Notes under the pieces: generated by a model
Told to the model about the DNA's origin: nothing
The model's database searches: none
Seen by the model: only the letters and a program-made list of their open reading frames with translations
Translations under genes and position numbers: made by a program
Source of the DNA: Melioribacteraceae bacterium
Lineage (GTDB): Bacteria; Bacteroidota; Ignavibacteria; Ignavibacteriales; Melioribacteraceae
Length of the DNA stretch: 64,000 nucleotides
Reading direction: 5' to 3'
Assembly (NCBI GenBank): GCA_035362835.1
Contig: DAOSDY010000003.1
Location: forward strand, 358,059-422,058
Shown: positions 36,213 through 44,946 of the stretch, piece after piece
Numbering within the stretch: the stretch's first letter is position 1
Layout of the letters: each line of letters starts with the position of its first letter

Positions 36213-38294
36213 CTATTTAATAAGCGGCGCAATAACTAAAGATACAACGGACATAAGTTTTATAAGGATATTAAGTGACGGACCCGATGTATCCTTAAAC
36301 GGATCTCCCACTGTATCTCCAACAACCGCAGCTTTATGGGCATCCGAGCCCTTTACATAATTAAATCCTTCAATTTCAATTCCGCCTTCAATCAGTTTTT
36401 TTGCGTTATCCCAGGCACCCCCGGAATTTGATTGAAAAATCGCCATTAATACACCTGATACGGTTACACCGGCAAGCAGGCCTGCCAGCATTTCCTTGCT
36501 GGAGAAACCGACAACTACCGGAATAACAACCGCCATAAGTCCGGGAACAATCATTTCCCTTATAGCAGCTTTAGTTGAAATCTCAACACACTTTGAATAT
36601 TCGGCTTTCGCAGTTCCTTCTCTTAATCCTTTAATCTCCTTAAATTGCCTTCCTACCTCAATAATCATCTGTTTCGCGGCACGCCCTACAGCTCCCATTG
36701 CAAGCGCCGAGAAAAGGAAAGGAAGCATCGCACCTATAAAAACTCCGCCCATTATAATCGGCTGAGCAATATCTATAACTTTAATTTGTGCCTGATGCAT
36801 ATAAGCGCTGAATAATGCCAGAGCTGTTAATGCTGCAGATCCAATTGCAAATCCTTTTCCTATTGCAGCTGTTGTATTTCCAACGGCATCAAGCTTGTCC
36901 GTTCGCTCACGGACTTCCTTGGGAAGCTCGGACATTTCGGCGATTCCTCCTGCATTATCAGAAATCGGTCCGTATGCGTCAACTGCTAATTGAATTCCGG
37001 TTGTTGAAAGCATTCCAAGTGCTGCAATAGCAATTCCGTAGAGATTGGCAAAATGGAATGAACCAATAATTCCAGCCGCGATAATAATTATTGGAAGAGC
37101 TGTAGACATCATGCCCACACCAAGGCCGGAAATGATGTTCGTTGCAACACCGGTTACAGATTGACTGGCAATTTCGAAAACAGGTTTGTTATCCGTACTT
37201 GTATAATACTCCGTAATAATACCTATGAGAACTCCGGCTGCCAGTCCTATTAATGTAGCGTAGAAAACTCCCGTACTGGTATAATTAAAACCTTCAAACG
37301 TCCAACTCTCCGGTAATAGATTTGTAATAATGAAATACGAAGCTATAATCATTAATCCTGCGGCAAGAAACTCACCGGTGTTCAGTGCTCTCTGGGGATT
37401 TCCGCCTTCTTTTACACGGACAAAAAATGCACCTACTATCGAGAGTACTATTCCGGTTCCTGCCAGAAGTAAGGGAAGTAATACTGCTTCAAGACCGATT
37501 TCAGGTACTTCCGGACTTGCAAATATTGCACCCAAAACCATAGTGCCGACAATCGCGCCAACAAAAGATTCAAATAAGTCAGCACCCATTCCTGCTACGT
37601 CACCAACATTATCACCTACGTTATCTGCAATCACAGCAGGATTTCTCGGATCATCTTCTGGAATCCCTTCGTATACTTTCCCAGCAAGGTCTGCGCCAAC
37701 GTCTGCAGCTTTTGTATAGATTCCGCCTCCAACTCTTGCAAAAAGAGCAATTGAAGACGCACCGAGTGAAAAACCGGAAATTACATTTATTATTCTGCCT
37801 AATTCGAATGTATTATTCACATCCCATAAATATGAATAGAGTATAAGTAGAAGTCCCAATCCCAGAATACCGAGTCCAACCACATTCATACCCATAATAG
37901 AACCGCCGGAAAATGCTATCTGAAGCGCAGCTCCTAAACTTTTCCTCGCTGCATTTGTTGTTCTTACATTTGCTTTTGTAGCGGCCATCATTCCTAGAAA
38001 TCCGGCAAGCGCTGAACTGAATGCTCCACCGATGAATGAAACTGCTATCAGCCATGAAGAATCGGCTCGTCCGTTATTAGAAATTCCGAGAAGCAGTGCA
38101 ATTGCCAGGACGAAAAAGATCAAAACTTTGTATTCGGTCTTAAGAAATGCTATTGCACCCTCTCTAATATAATTAGAGATTTCAATCATTCTTTCGTTGC
38201 CCGGTTCCTGTCTGGAGATCCAGGAGTTCTTAAGGTAGGAATAGAGTAATGCTAGAAGTCCGAATACCGGAATTATATATATAAGCCAGGTCAT
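36213..38294 (-). CDS. hppA: Membrane-bound cation-pumping pyrophosphatase, K+-dependent type
   Basis: Hydrolyses pyrophosphate to pump H+ or Na+ across the inner membrane. The 693 residues give about 16 helices. The catalytic region is YTKAADVGADL followed by DNVGDNVGDVAG, and the C-terminal acidic loop is GDTVGDPFKDTSGP. In the K+-independent class a Lys follows GNTT; here GNTTAAIGKGFAIG has Ala, which marks the K+-dependent class, where Na+ pumps occur. It lies 9 bases after pth. The ion pumped cannot be read with certainty from sequence alone. Confidence 0.95.
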   Translation of the reverse strand: MTWLIYIIPVFGLLALLYSYLKNSWISRQEPGNERMIEISNYIREGAIAFLKTEYKVLIFFVLAIALLLGISNNGRADSSWLIAVSFIGGAFSSALAGFLGMMAATKANVRTTNAARKSLGAALQIAFSGGSIMGMNVVGLGILGLGLLLILYSYLWDVNNTFELGRIINVISGFSLGASSIALFARVGGGIYTKAADVGADLAGKVYEGIPEDDPRNPAVIADNVGDNVGDVAGMGADLFESFVGAIVGTMVLGAIFASPEVPEIGLEAVLLPLLLAGTGIVLSIVGAFFVRVKEGGNPQRALNTGEFLAAGLMIIASYFIITNLLPESWTFEGFNYTSTGVFYATLIGLAAGVLIGIITEYYTSTDNKPVFEIASQSVTGVATNIISGLGVGMMSTALPIIIIAAGIIGSFHFANLYGIAIAALGMLSTTGIQLAVDAYGPISDNAGGIAEMSELPKEVRERTDKLDAVGNTTAAIGKGFAIGSAALTALALFSAYMHQAQIKVIDIAQPIIMGGVFIGAMLPFLFSALAMGAVGRAAKQMIIEVGRQFKEIKGLREGTAKAEYSKCVEISTKAAIREMIVPGLMAVVIPVVVGFSSKEMLAGLLAGVTVSGVLMAIFQSNSGGAWDNAKKLIEGGIEIEGFNYVKGSDAHKAAVVGDTVGDPFKDTSGPSLNILIKLMSVVSLVIAPLIK

Positions 38295-38303
38295 TTTATT
38301 CTC

Positions 38304-38921
38304 CTAATTTTGCCCTTCGATTTTATCTGATTCCTGCTGATCAGACTTTTTCATTTTATTAAACCTGCTGAAATGGTCCATCATAGACTTGTAACCGCCT
38401 GCAATAAAATGATAAACCAGATCTACCGACAGATCAAAACCTTCTTTGATGGAATCTAATTCTTTTTCGGAAAACCGGTCAAGAACATACCCGGCCAATT
38501 CACCCTCATCGAACTTATTGCCAACACCAAATCGCAACCTTGGGAAGTTATCGTTCTGTAAATGGTATATTATGGATTTCAGACCGTTGTGGCCACCGTC
38601 GCCGCCGCTTTGTCTTAAACGTATTTTACCGAGTTCAAGGTTCACATCATCGGTAATAACAAGAAGATCATTCATCATGGTAGGATGATCTGAAATAAAA
38701 TCAAGAACGGCAATGCCGCTCAAATTCATAAAAGTAGTTGGTTTAATTAAAAAAAAATCGGAAGATCGCAATGTACCTTCCGAATATAAATAGTCTCTTT
38801 TAGAAGACTTAAAAAACAACCTCTGCTTTTCAGCGAATGCATCAAGAATCAGAAAACCAATATTATGACGTGTCGATTCGTATTTTTTACCTGGATTACC
38901 CAGACCGATCACAGCACGCAA
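38304..38921 (-). CDS. pth: Peptidyl-tRNA hydrolase
   Basis: Releases tRNA from stalled peptidyl-tRNA in the cytosol. The 205 residues include GLGNPGKKYESTRHNIGF with the catalytic His, KPTTFMNLSG, the DDVNLELG motif and GGDGGHNGLKSI. About 15 extra charged residues extend the C-terminus. It starts 7 bases after rplY, a pairing found in many bacteria, and belongs to prs-rplY-pth-hppA. Confidence 0.97.
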   Translation of the reverse strand: MRAVIGLGNPGKKYESTRHNIGFLILDAFAEKQRLFFKSSKRDYLYSEGTLRSSDFFLIKPTTFMNLSGIAVLDFISDHPTMMNDLLVITDDVNLELGKIRLRQSGGDGGHNGLKSIIYHLQNDNFPRLRFGVGNKFDEGELAGYVLDRFSEKELDSIKEGFDLSVDLVYHFIAGGYKSMMDHFSRFNKMKKSDQQESDKIEGQN

Positions 38922-38928
38922 AACTCAA

Positions 38929-39576
38929 TTATTCCTCTTCTTCAGTCTGCTTGCCTTTCGAGATCACTTCGGGTTCCATTTTTTCTTCTGCCAGAACTTC
39001 AGTACCCGCTGCAGGTGTTTCAACCTGTGCTCTCGGCATTACAACAGCAACAATTATCACTTCTTCATTGTGACGTATTTTAACTTTCTCGATTGCAAGA
39101 TCTTTAACGTGTACTGCATCTCCCAGGCCGAGGTTTGTAACGTCAATTGAAATATGTTCAGGAATATCACCCGGCAGACACGAAACCTGTAGTTTATGCA
39201 TCGATTGCTGAATAATACCACCTTCCTTAATTCCTTTTGCCTGTCCTGTAAGAGCAATCGGTACTTCGATATCAATTTCCTGATCGAGTGAAATACCGAG
39301 AAAATCGAAATGAATAACCTTATCTGTTACCGGATCAAACTGAATGTTTTTAAGAATGGATTTTCTTACTTCGTTGTCATCCACTTCCAGATTAATTATG
39401 TGGGTTTCCGCAGTATAAACAATCGGATGAAGTGACAATTCCGGAACGGAAATAGCAATCGGTTCAGTTCCTTTGGTATAGAATATTCCCGGTACCTCGC
39501 CATTTCTTCTTAATTTATTTACGGCTCCTTTGGTCGATAATATTCTTTTTTTCGCCTTGATACTTATTTCTGACAT
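38929..39576 (-). CDS. rplY: 50S ribosomal protein bL25, long (CTC/TL5) form
   Basis: Binds 5S rRNA. The 215 residues comprise the bL25 domain (about 1-90, GEVPGIFYTKG and HFDFLGISLDQEI) and the TL5/CTC C-terminal domain (about 95-185). A glutamate-rich tail follows (185-215). The short E. coli form lacks the second domain. The gene lies 31 bases after prs, as in many bacteria. Confidence 0.97.
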   Translation of the reverse strand: MSEISIKAKKRILSTKGAVNKLRRNGEVPGIFYTKGTEPIAISVPELSLHPIVYTAETHIINLEVDDNEVRKSILKNIQFDPVTDKVIHFDFLGISLDQEIDIEVPIALTGQAKGIKEGGIIQQSMHKLQVSCLPGDIPEHISIDVTNLGLGDAVHVKDLAIEKVKIRHNEEVIIVAVVMPRAQVETPAAGTEVLAEEKMEPEVISKGKQTEEEE

Positions 39577-39607
39577 CTCTTAATAACTCCTGATAATTAT
39601 TTTAAAA

Positions 39608-40555
39608 CTATAATTTGTCTTTATCTATTTCGAATAAAGAACTGATCGATTCATTTCTATTCGATCTGATGATAGCTTCCGCAAAAAGTCCAGAAGCGGT
39701 TCTTACAACTATTTTATTGCTTCTATTCGATTTAAGCGGAATACTATCCGTGACATAAAGAGTTTCAATTTCGCTTTTTTCAAGTTTCTCAACGGCTTCG
39801 CCCGAAAGCAGAGGATGTGTAGCAACACCGAATATTTTTTTCGCGCCGTTTACTTTTAATGCGTTTATAGCCGATACAAATGTACCGCCTGTGTCAATAA
39901 GATCGTCTACAAGCAGAATGTTTTTCCCTTTTACATCTCCAATTATGTTCATAAATTCAACAACATTATGCTTGGGTCTTCTTTTATCTATTACAACAAA
40001 ATCAGCATCGAGTTTATTTGCATAAGAACGTGCTAATTTAATCCCGCCGATATCAGGGGCCACAACAACCAGGTCTTCAATTTTTTCTTTGAACAAGACA
40101 GTAAATACAGGCGATGCATAAAGGTGATCGAAAGGTATATCAAAAAATCCCTGTATCTGCGCCGCGTGAAGATCCATTGTTATTACACGATCGGCTCCGG
40201 CAACGGTTATAATATTTGCAGCCAGTTTAGCTGAGACAGATACCCTGGGCTGATCCTTTCTGTCCTGTCTTGCATATCCGAAATACGGAATAACTGCTGT
40301 TACTCTCTTAGCCGATGCGCGTTTGGCTGCATCGAGCATGATTAACAACTCCATTAAATTTTCTGCGGGGGGATGAGTCGACTGAATTATGTATACGTCT
40401 CTTCCCCTAATATTCTCCTTAAATTTTACCCATATTTCACCGTCGCTGAACTTCTTGTAATCGATCTCGCCCTGTCTAATACCAAGATATTCGCAGATTT
40501 TGGCTGTTAACTCTGGATTAGATGTACCGGAAAATATTAATGGTTCTTGTTCCAA
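39608..40555 (-). CDS. prs: Ribose-phosphate pyrophosphokinase (PRPP synthase)
   Basis: Makes PRPP from ribose 5-phosphate and ATP for nucleotide, His and Trp synthesis. The 315 residues are normal. Motifs include YGYARQDRK, DLHAAQIQGFFDIP for metal and ATP, KRRPKHN in the flexible loop and VDDLIDTGGTF for PRPP binding. It is first in its operon, with a good sigma-70-like promoter at 40594-40622. Confidence 0.98.
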   Translation of the reverse strand: MEQEPLIFSGTSNPELTAKICEYLGIRQGEIDYKKFSDGEIWVKFKENIRGRDVYIIQSTHPPAENLMELLIMLDAAKRASAKRVTAVIPYFGYARQDRKDQPRVSVSAKLAANIITVAGADRVITMDLHAAQIQGFFDIPFDHLYASPVFTVLFKEKIEDLVVVAPDIGGIKLARSYANKLDADFVVIDKRRPKHNVVEFMNIIGDVKGKNILLVDDLIDTGGTFVSAINALKVNGAKKIFGVATHPLLSGEAVEKLEKSEIETLYVTDSIPLKSNRSNKIVVRTASGLFAEAIIRSNRNESISSLFEIDKDKL

Positions 40556-40593
40556 ACGGATTATTTTTAGTTAATCACAAAAAACAGACGCCA

Positions 40594-40622
40594 AATATAT
40601 ACAATTAACAATGGTTAGTCAA
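40594..40622 (-). promoter_or_regulatory. Sigma-70-like promoter for prs operon
   Basis: Minus-strand TTGACT (40617-40622) and TATATT (40594-40599), 17 bases apart. An inverted repeat ACAATG-N9-CATTGT spans the -35 (about 40609-40629) and could be an operator. Confidence 0.65.
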
Positions 40623-40674
40623 CATTGTTTTCTACTTGCAAGTCGATATAAATCAAGTACTTAGAGGTAAAATT

Positions 40675-41331
40675 CTATTTAAATCTTTTGCTGAAGACGT
40701 AAATAATCACAATAATCAGAACAAATAACGCGCTATAATAGATCCAGGATGGAGTTTCTTTCAGCTTAAAAGGCCTGTAAGTAGCGGTAATATATTTCCC
40801 TGTACCTATTTCATCCAGATAATACTGCCAGGTCAATTTGTTCCTCGAGATTTCGGTTGCGTTATGGCTCAGGATTTCGCCCGGCAGATAGTAAATGTAT
40901 GAAAGCGAAAAATTTCTCGTTTTCATCCCGAATCCGGTTGCAATCGGGGCAATAAACTGCGAAAATATTTTCGTGTTATCTTCACCGTCTTTAATTGATA
41001 ATTTAGAATCTCTGAAAGCAGGGAGCTGATTCAAAGAGTCGAGGCTGTTGAATTCAAAATCAACTTTACCGTGAATCGTACTGTCGGAAAAATCCCTGTA
41101 GACTTCTACATTTTTAATGGAACTGAATTCTGATATGAATTCATTATAAACGGAATCCTGATTGAATAAACCGAGCTGCTCAACTATTAGTGAATCACGA
41201 GAAGTGGTCCATTTCATCCAGTAGTGAATGAACATACTTCCGGATCCATCCGTTTTGATTGTTGTTACCTGATTATAATTCAAACACCCGGCGAGAAAAA
41301 GGAGAAGTAAAAAAGCGGAAAATTTCTTCAT
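40675..41331 (-). CDS. Lipoprotein with C-terminal membrane helix, function unknown
   Basis: A 218-residue predicted lipoprotein. The signal sequence ends in the lipobox LAGC (Cys16). The mature part has no domain I recognise; it alternates short strands and is followed near the end by a helix (about 194-214) and a basic tail SKRFK. That arrangement is odd, because a lipid anchor at one end and a transmembrane helix at the other would fix both ends to a membrane. It is a single gene between the prs operon and the divergent zinc-ribbon gene. Confidence 0.75.
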   Translation of the reverse strand: MKKFSAFLLLLFLAGCLNYNQVTTIKTDGSGSMFIHYWMKWTTSRDSLIVEQLGLFNQDSVYNEFISEFSSIKNVEVYRDFSDSTIHGKVDFEFNSLDSLNQLPAFRDSKLSIKDGEDNTKIFSQFIAPIATGFGMKTRNFSLSYIYYLPGEILSHNATEISRNKLTWQYYLDEIGTGKYITATYRPFKLKETPSWIYYSALFVLIIVIIYVFSKRFK

Positions 41332-41394
41332 AGTATAAATTCGTATTTTTTTACATCATCAATATGCAAAAATATCGGATAACAAAATAGAAAT

Positions 41395-41422
41395 TTGATT
41401 TGAAATACAAGCTTACTATTTT
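41395..41422 (+). promoter_or_regulatory. Weak sigma-70-like promoter for the zinc-ribbon gene
   Basis: TTGATT (41395-41400) and TATTTT (41417-41422) with a 16-base spacer, 36 bases before the ATG at 41458. Confidence 0.35.
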
Positions 41423-41457
41423 TGCACCGCTTAAATAATTTTTTACATAGAGGTATT

Positions 41458-41679
41458 ATGCCGACATACGAATATAAATGTCTTGAGTGCGGAAACTTAT
41501 TCGAACTTTTTCAAAAAATTACAGAGGAGCCGGCTAAAGAATGTCCTGTCTGCAAAGGACATGTTAAACGTCTTATTGGAGGCGGACTGGGACCAATTTT
41601 TAAAGGAAGCGGATTCTACCAGACCGATTACAAATCCAATTCTAAAAATGACAGTAAAAAGGAATCGAAAAAAGACTAG
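41458..41679 (+). CDS. FmdB-family zinc-ribbon regulatory protein
   Basis: A 73-residue protein beginning MPTYEYKCLECG, the standard FmdB/CxxC_CxxC start. A second CPVC pair completes a four-cysteine zinc ribbon (residues 8-11 and 27-30). GSGFYQTDY follows, also common in this family, and the end is Lys/Ser-rich. Cellular role is unknown for most members. GAGG lies 6 bases before the ATG, which rules out the earlier start at 41422. Confidence 0.92.
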   Translation: MPTYEYKCLECGNLFELFQKITEEPAKECPVCKGHVKRLIGGGLGPIFKGSGFYQTDYKSNSKNDSKKESKKD

Positions 41680-41690
41680 GTTTCCTGCAA

Positions 41691-41715
41691 AAAAAGCCCC
41701 GCATTAGCGGGGCTT
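41691..41715 (-). terminator. Rho-independent terminator between convergent genes
   Basis: Stem AAGCCCCGC / GCGGGGCTT (41694-41702 and 41707-41715) with an ATTA loop. On the minus strand it is followed by TTTTT, so it ends the long envelope operon; it may also slow plus-strand transcripts from the zinc-ribbon gene. The last minus-strand stop at 41719 lies just upstream. Confidence 0.8.
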
Positions 41716-41718
41716 CTC

Positions 41719-44700
41719 TTAAAAATCATATCCTATCGAGAGATAATATCTTGGCGATGAAAAACCCTGCACATTATATTTCCATGCAACATCGAAACGC
41801 CACAGGAACAGCAGATATAACCTGAATCCCACTCCTGTTCCTATCATAAGATCGTTTGTAATTGTATTGCCGAACTGATTCTTTGTGAACGGTTTCAATT
41901 TACCTGTATTCGACCATGCTGCGCCCGCATCCACGAATGCAACACCCAAAATATTCTGAAACAGAAGCGGCAGCGGTCCAGTAAGCAGGTAACGGATCAG
42001 AGGCATTCTTAATTCGAGGTTGACAAGGGAATATTTGGAGCCGATTTTTTCCGCGTAGTCGAATCCTCTTAACGGCATTGCGGGTGTGAGAAATGCAAAA
42101 TCGGAGGCCGTTTCAATCGGTATATCCTGTGTTGCAAAAGTTCTGTTTATCCAGTTGTCGGTTCCGCCCATAAAGAATTTCTGGGGATTGGCACCGCCCG
42201 AGTAGCCGCCCGAAAATCTGAATACAAGTGAATTATCGAACCAGAAACGTAGATATGTTCTATAATCGAATACTAACGAATAAAAGCTCTGCTGCTTCCT
42301 GGTTATACCCGGATTGCCGAATAAAGTAAAATTGTATCTTGTCCCTTCAATCGGAGAAGTATATCCCCACATTACATTATCATGAATAAAGCTTACAGCA
42401 GGTACAATGTATGTCGCTTTATCGGACGGTACAGAAATATTATCGAGATTCTCTGAAGTTACGTTCATCAAACTTAATGATCCGTCTAACCGGTAGAATC
42501 TGTTTATTGGATAGCTTGCTGAAACTACTGCCCCGAAATTCCTGAACCTGTAGAGCTCCGATCCGAAGAACGAAGACCTGTATAGGAATCTTGCAGTATG
42601 GAATCCTTCAATTCCGAAATTCATCCTGTTTTCTAAATAGTAATATGCAAGTCCGTAGTCACTGTTTTTAATGTCAATCTGTAGTGAGGTAATTCCAATA
42701 AGCCGGTGATTGCCGAGAACGTCGCTGAACGAAAGTACGGTTGTTCCGAGCAGCCCGTAAAGAGAACTGTATCCTGCATTTGCATAGATGAGATCGGGGG
42801 AGAAATTAATCTTGTACCTGTTAACAAGAAAGTTTCCGTCCGGATCTAGTTTTTGAGCGAACAACTCATCACGGTTTATTATTCTCGTGCTGTCGGATGG
42901 AATATCCTCGCCGCCAAATACATATTTTCTGTAATTGTTAGTTACCGAATCGCTTTTCACTTCCTCGTCAGTAACATACTGGCCTACAAATATTTTTTTC
43001 GATTTTGAAACGGTTGTATCTGAATCTGCAGCAATACCGTTATTTACCGAATCCTTCTTTTCGGCGTAAGTTTCATCCGAAAATAATTTAGCCGGTCCAG
43101 TTCCTTTATTTACCAGACTTGCCATATAATTAGTAAGCTTAAGAGTATCTGAATCCAGTTTCATTTCGTACGGATTACTGAGCATAAAAATATTATAACC
43201 CATCTTGTAAAGTGATGTAAACGCTAGCTTTTTACCGTCGTATGATGTTGAAATCTGACTTATCTGACCGTATGAGTTGGTAATTGGAATTGCCTTTATA
43301 TCTGTTAACTTCAATTCATCAGATGAATTGGCTCCTCTTATTTTCTTCCTGTAAATATTATCTATACCGTTTTTATCGGAAACGAATAAAATTTCATCTC
43401 CTTGATCTGAAAATGTTGCAAATCTTTCATTGCTGAATTCCCAATCTGTTAGTCTCTCAATTTTCCTGGATTCTACATCGATTATATAGAGATCGAGCTG
43501 GCCAAATTCGTGATTGTACATAAAGAAATTTTCTCCAACCGCGGAACCGTTAAGTATATCTTTCCGATCGGAGGCGAAGACAATTTTTTTACTGTCGGGC
43601 GACCATACGGGATCCGTATCACTGAATATATCGTTTGTAACATTCTCAAGCGCTCCGGTAGAAAGATCGTAAAAATAGATATCCGACTGAGTTGCATTAT
43701 GAGCATTGAAAGAGATCCTGTTGCCATCCCGTGACCAGTTAACAGACTCGATACCCGGGAATTGAAAAGGGAGTTCTGTGCTTTCCTCGGTTTCAGTATC
43801 AATTAAATAAATCCTGTCGTATCCGCCGCTCTTAAGTGAAATCGCAATCCTTCTGTTATCCGGTGACCATGTGAGTGAAGGATGGAGAAGATTCAGTTCT
43901 TCGAAGTCGTTTGCTCTGCCGCTTTCTACAAGCTTTTTAAGGATCTTACCAGTGCTCGCTTCCATTATATATACATCAAGATAAATATCGCGGTCGGATA
44001 TAAACGCAATCTTATCACCCTGAGGCGATAGGGCAGGACTTGAGTTATAAAATCCACCGTCTTTACGGTTATCGGTTAGTCTCTTGGCAAATTCATCCGG
44101 ATCTTCCTTAACGGCAATGTCCGGCCAGTATTCTTTTTTAAGGCTTTTCTTCCATCTTTCATTTAATTCTTCCATACTGATTCCGATTGAGCCTTTTAAA
44201 GCGGCTTCAACGGAACCGAGCGATTTAATTTTATTAACAAGCTCGCCGATCTTCTGCCTTCCATAAGTATCAGCTATATATTTGAATACCGATTGCCCGC
44301 CTCTGTAACCGAGATATCCGGTAAGTCTTTCAATATCCGGTAACTGTTCGCTTATTATGGCGTTTCGTATAAACATGTCCGTGTTGGTTTCCCAGCCCTG
44401 AGACAAATATTCGGCGCTGCCTTCCATGAACCAGTGGGGAAGCTGAAGAGTAATTCCCTTTGAAATAATATTCTGAATTGTTCCGCCGTAGTAGAAATCC
44501 TGCATAATTGCATGGACAAGCTCGTGGAAAATTACATGGCGGAATTTTTCGTATGATCCTTCGAACGGAAAAACTACACGGTTTTTAAACGGTTCAGTAA
44601 ATCCGCCGATTCCCTGACTTAGGTACTGATCGGTTATATTGGTTTCTATAAAATCATTATGGGAATTATAAACAATAAGAGCAACACGGTTATTGATCAG

Positions 44701-44922
44701 GTAATTAAAATCCATGTGAAGTTTATTAATTGCATCCTCTGCAACAGCGGCAGTAAATTCGGCTATTCTTTCACCGCCTTCGGCAAAATAAACATCGAAG
44801 TGTTTGGTCTGAATAAACAGCCAGTTATAGTTTTTATACTGAACTTTATTCTGTCCGAATTGGGCGGAGGCAACGCTTGAAAAAAGCATCAGACCTATAA
44901 TAGAATAAAATATTTTTTTCAT
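41719..44922 (-). CDS. Zinc-peptidase / TolB-type propeller / outer-membrane barrel protein
   Basis: A 1067-residue three-part protein. After a signal peptide (1-20), a peptidase-MA-like domain (about 25-265) carries HELVH (133-137) and WFMEGSAEYLS, where Glu167 is the probable third zinc ligand. Next is a WD40/TolB-like beta-propeller (about 280-600) with many SPDSKKI and WSPDNRRIA repeats. The C-terminal part (about 680-1067) resembles the BamA/Omp85 surface-antigen barrel and ends with Phe. The protein should sit in the outer membrane with the other domains in the periplasm or outside. It is the last gene of the long envelope run. The ATG at 44922 has AAAGGT 6 bases before it; the start at 44937 is less likely. 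Confidence 0.82.
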   Translation of the reverse strand: MKKIFYSIIGLMLFSSVASAQFGQNKVQYKNYNWLFIQTKHFDVYFAEGGERIAEFTAAVAEDAINKLHMDFNYLINNRVALIVYNSHNDFIETNITDQYLSQGIGGFTEPFKNRVVFPFEGSYEKFRHVIFHELVHAIMQDFYYGGTIQNIISKGITLQLPHWFMEGSAEYLSQGWETNTDMFIRNAIISEQLPDIERLTGYLGYRGGQSVFKYIADTYGRQKIGELVNKIKSLGSVEAALKGSIGISMEELNERWKKSLKKEYWPDIAVKEDPDEFAKRLTDNRKDGGFYNSSPALSPQGDKIAFISDRDIYLDVYIMEASTGKILKKLVESGRANDFEELNLLHPSLTWSPDNRRIAISLKSGGYDRIYLIDTETEESTELPFQFPGIESVNWSRDGNRISFNAHNATQSDIYFYDLSTGALENVTNDIFSDTDPVWSPDSKKIVFASDRKDILNGSAVGENFFMYNHEFGQLDLYIIDVESRKIERLTDWEFSNERFATFSDQGDEILFVSDKNGIDNIYRKKIRGANSSDELKLTDIKAIPITNSYGQISQISTSYDGKKLAFTSLYKMGYNIFMLSNPYEMKLDSDTLKLTNYMASLVNKGTGPAKLFSDETYAEKKDSVNNGIAADSDTTVSKSKKIFVGQYVTDEEVKSDSVTNNYRKYVFGGEDIPSDSTRIINRDELFAQKLDPDGNFLVNRYKINFSPDLIYANAGYSSLYGLLGTTVLSFSDVLGNHRLIGITSLQIDIKNSDYGLAYYYLENRMNFGIEGFHTARFLYRSSFFGSELYRFRNFGAVVSASYPINRFYRLDGSLSLMNVTSENLDNISVPSDKATYIVPAVSFIHDNVMWGYTSPIEGTRYNFTLFGNPGITRKQQSFYSLVFDYRTYLRFWFDNSLVFRFSGGYSGGANPQKFFMGGTDNWINRTFATQDIPIETASDFAFLTPAMPLRGFDYAEKIGSKYSLVNLELRMPLIRYLLTGPLPLLFQNILGVAFVDAGAAWSNTGKLKPFTKNQFGNTITNDLMIGTGVGFRLYLLFLWRFDVAWKYNVQGFSSPRYYLSIGYDF

Positions 44923-44946
44923 TGTTGTACCTTTCATGTAATTCTT

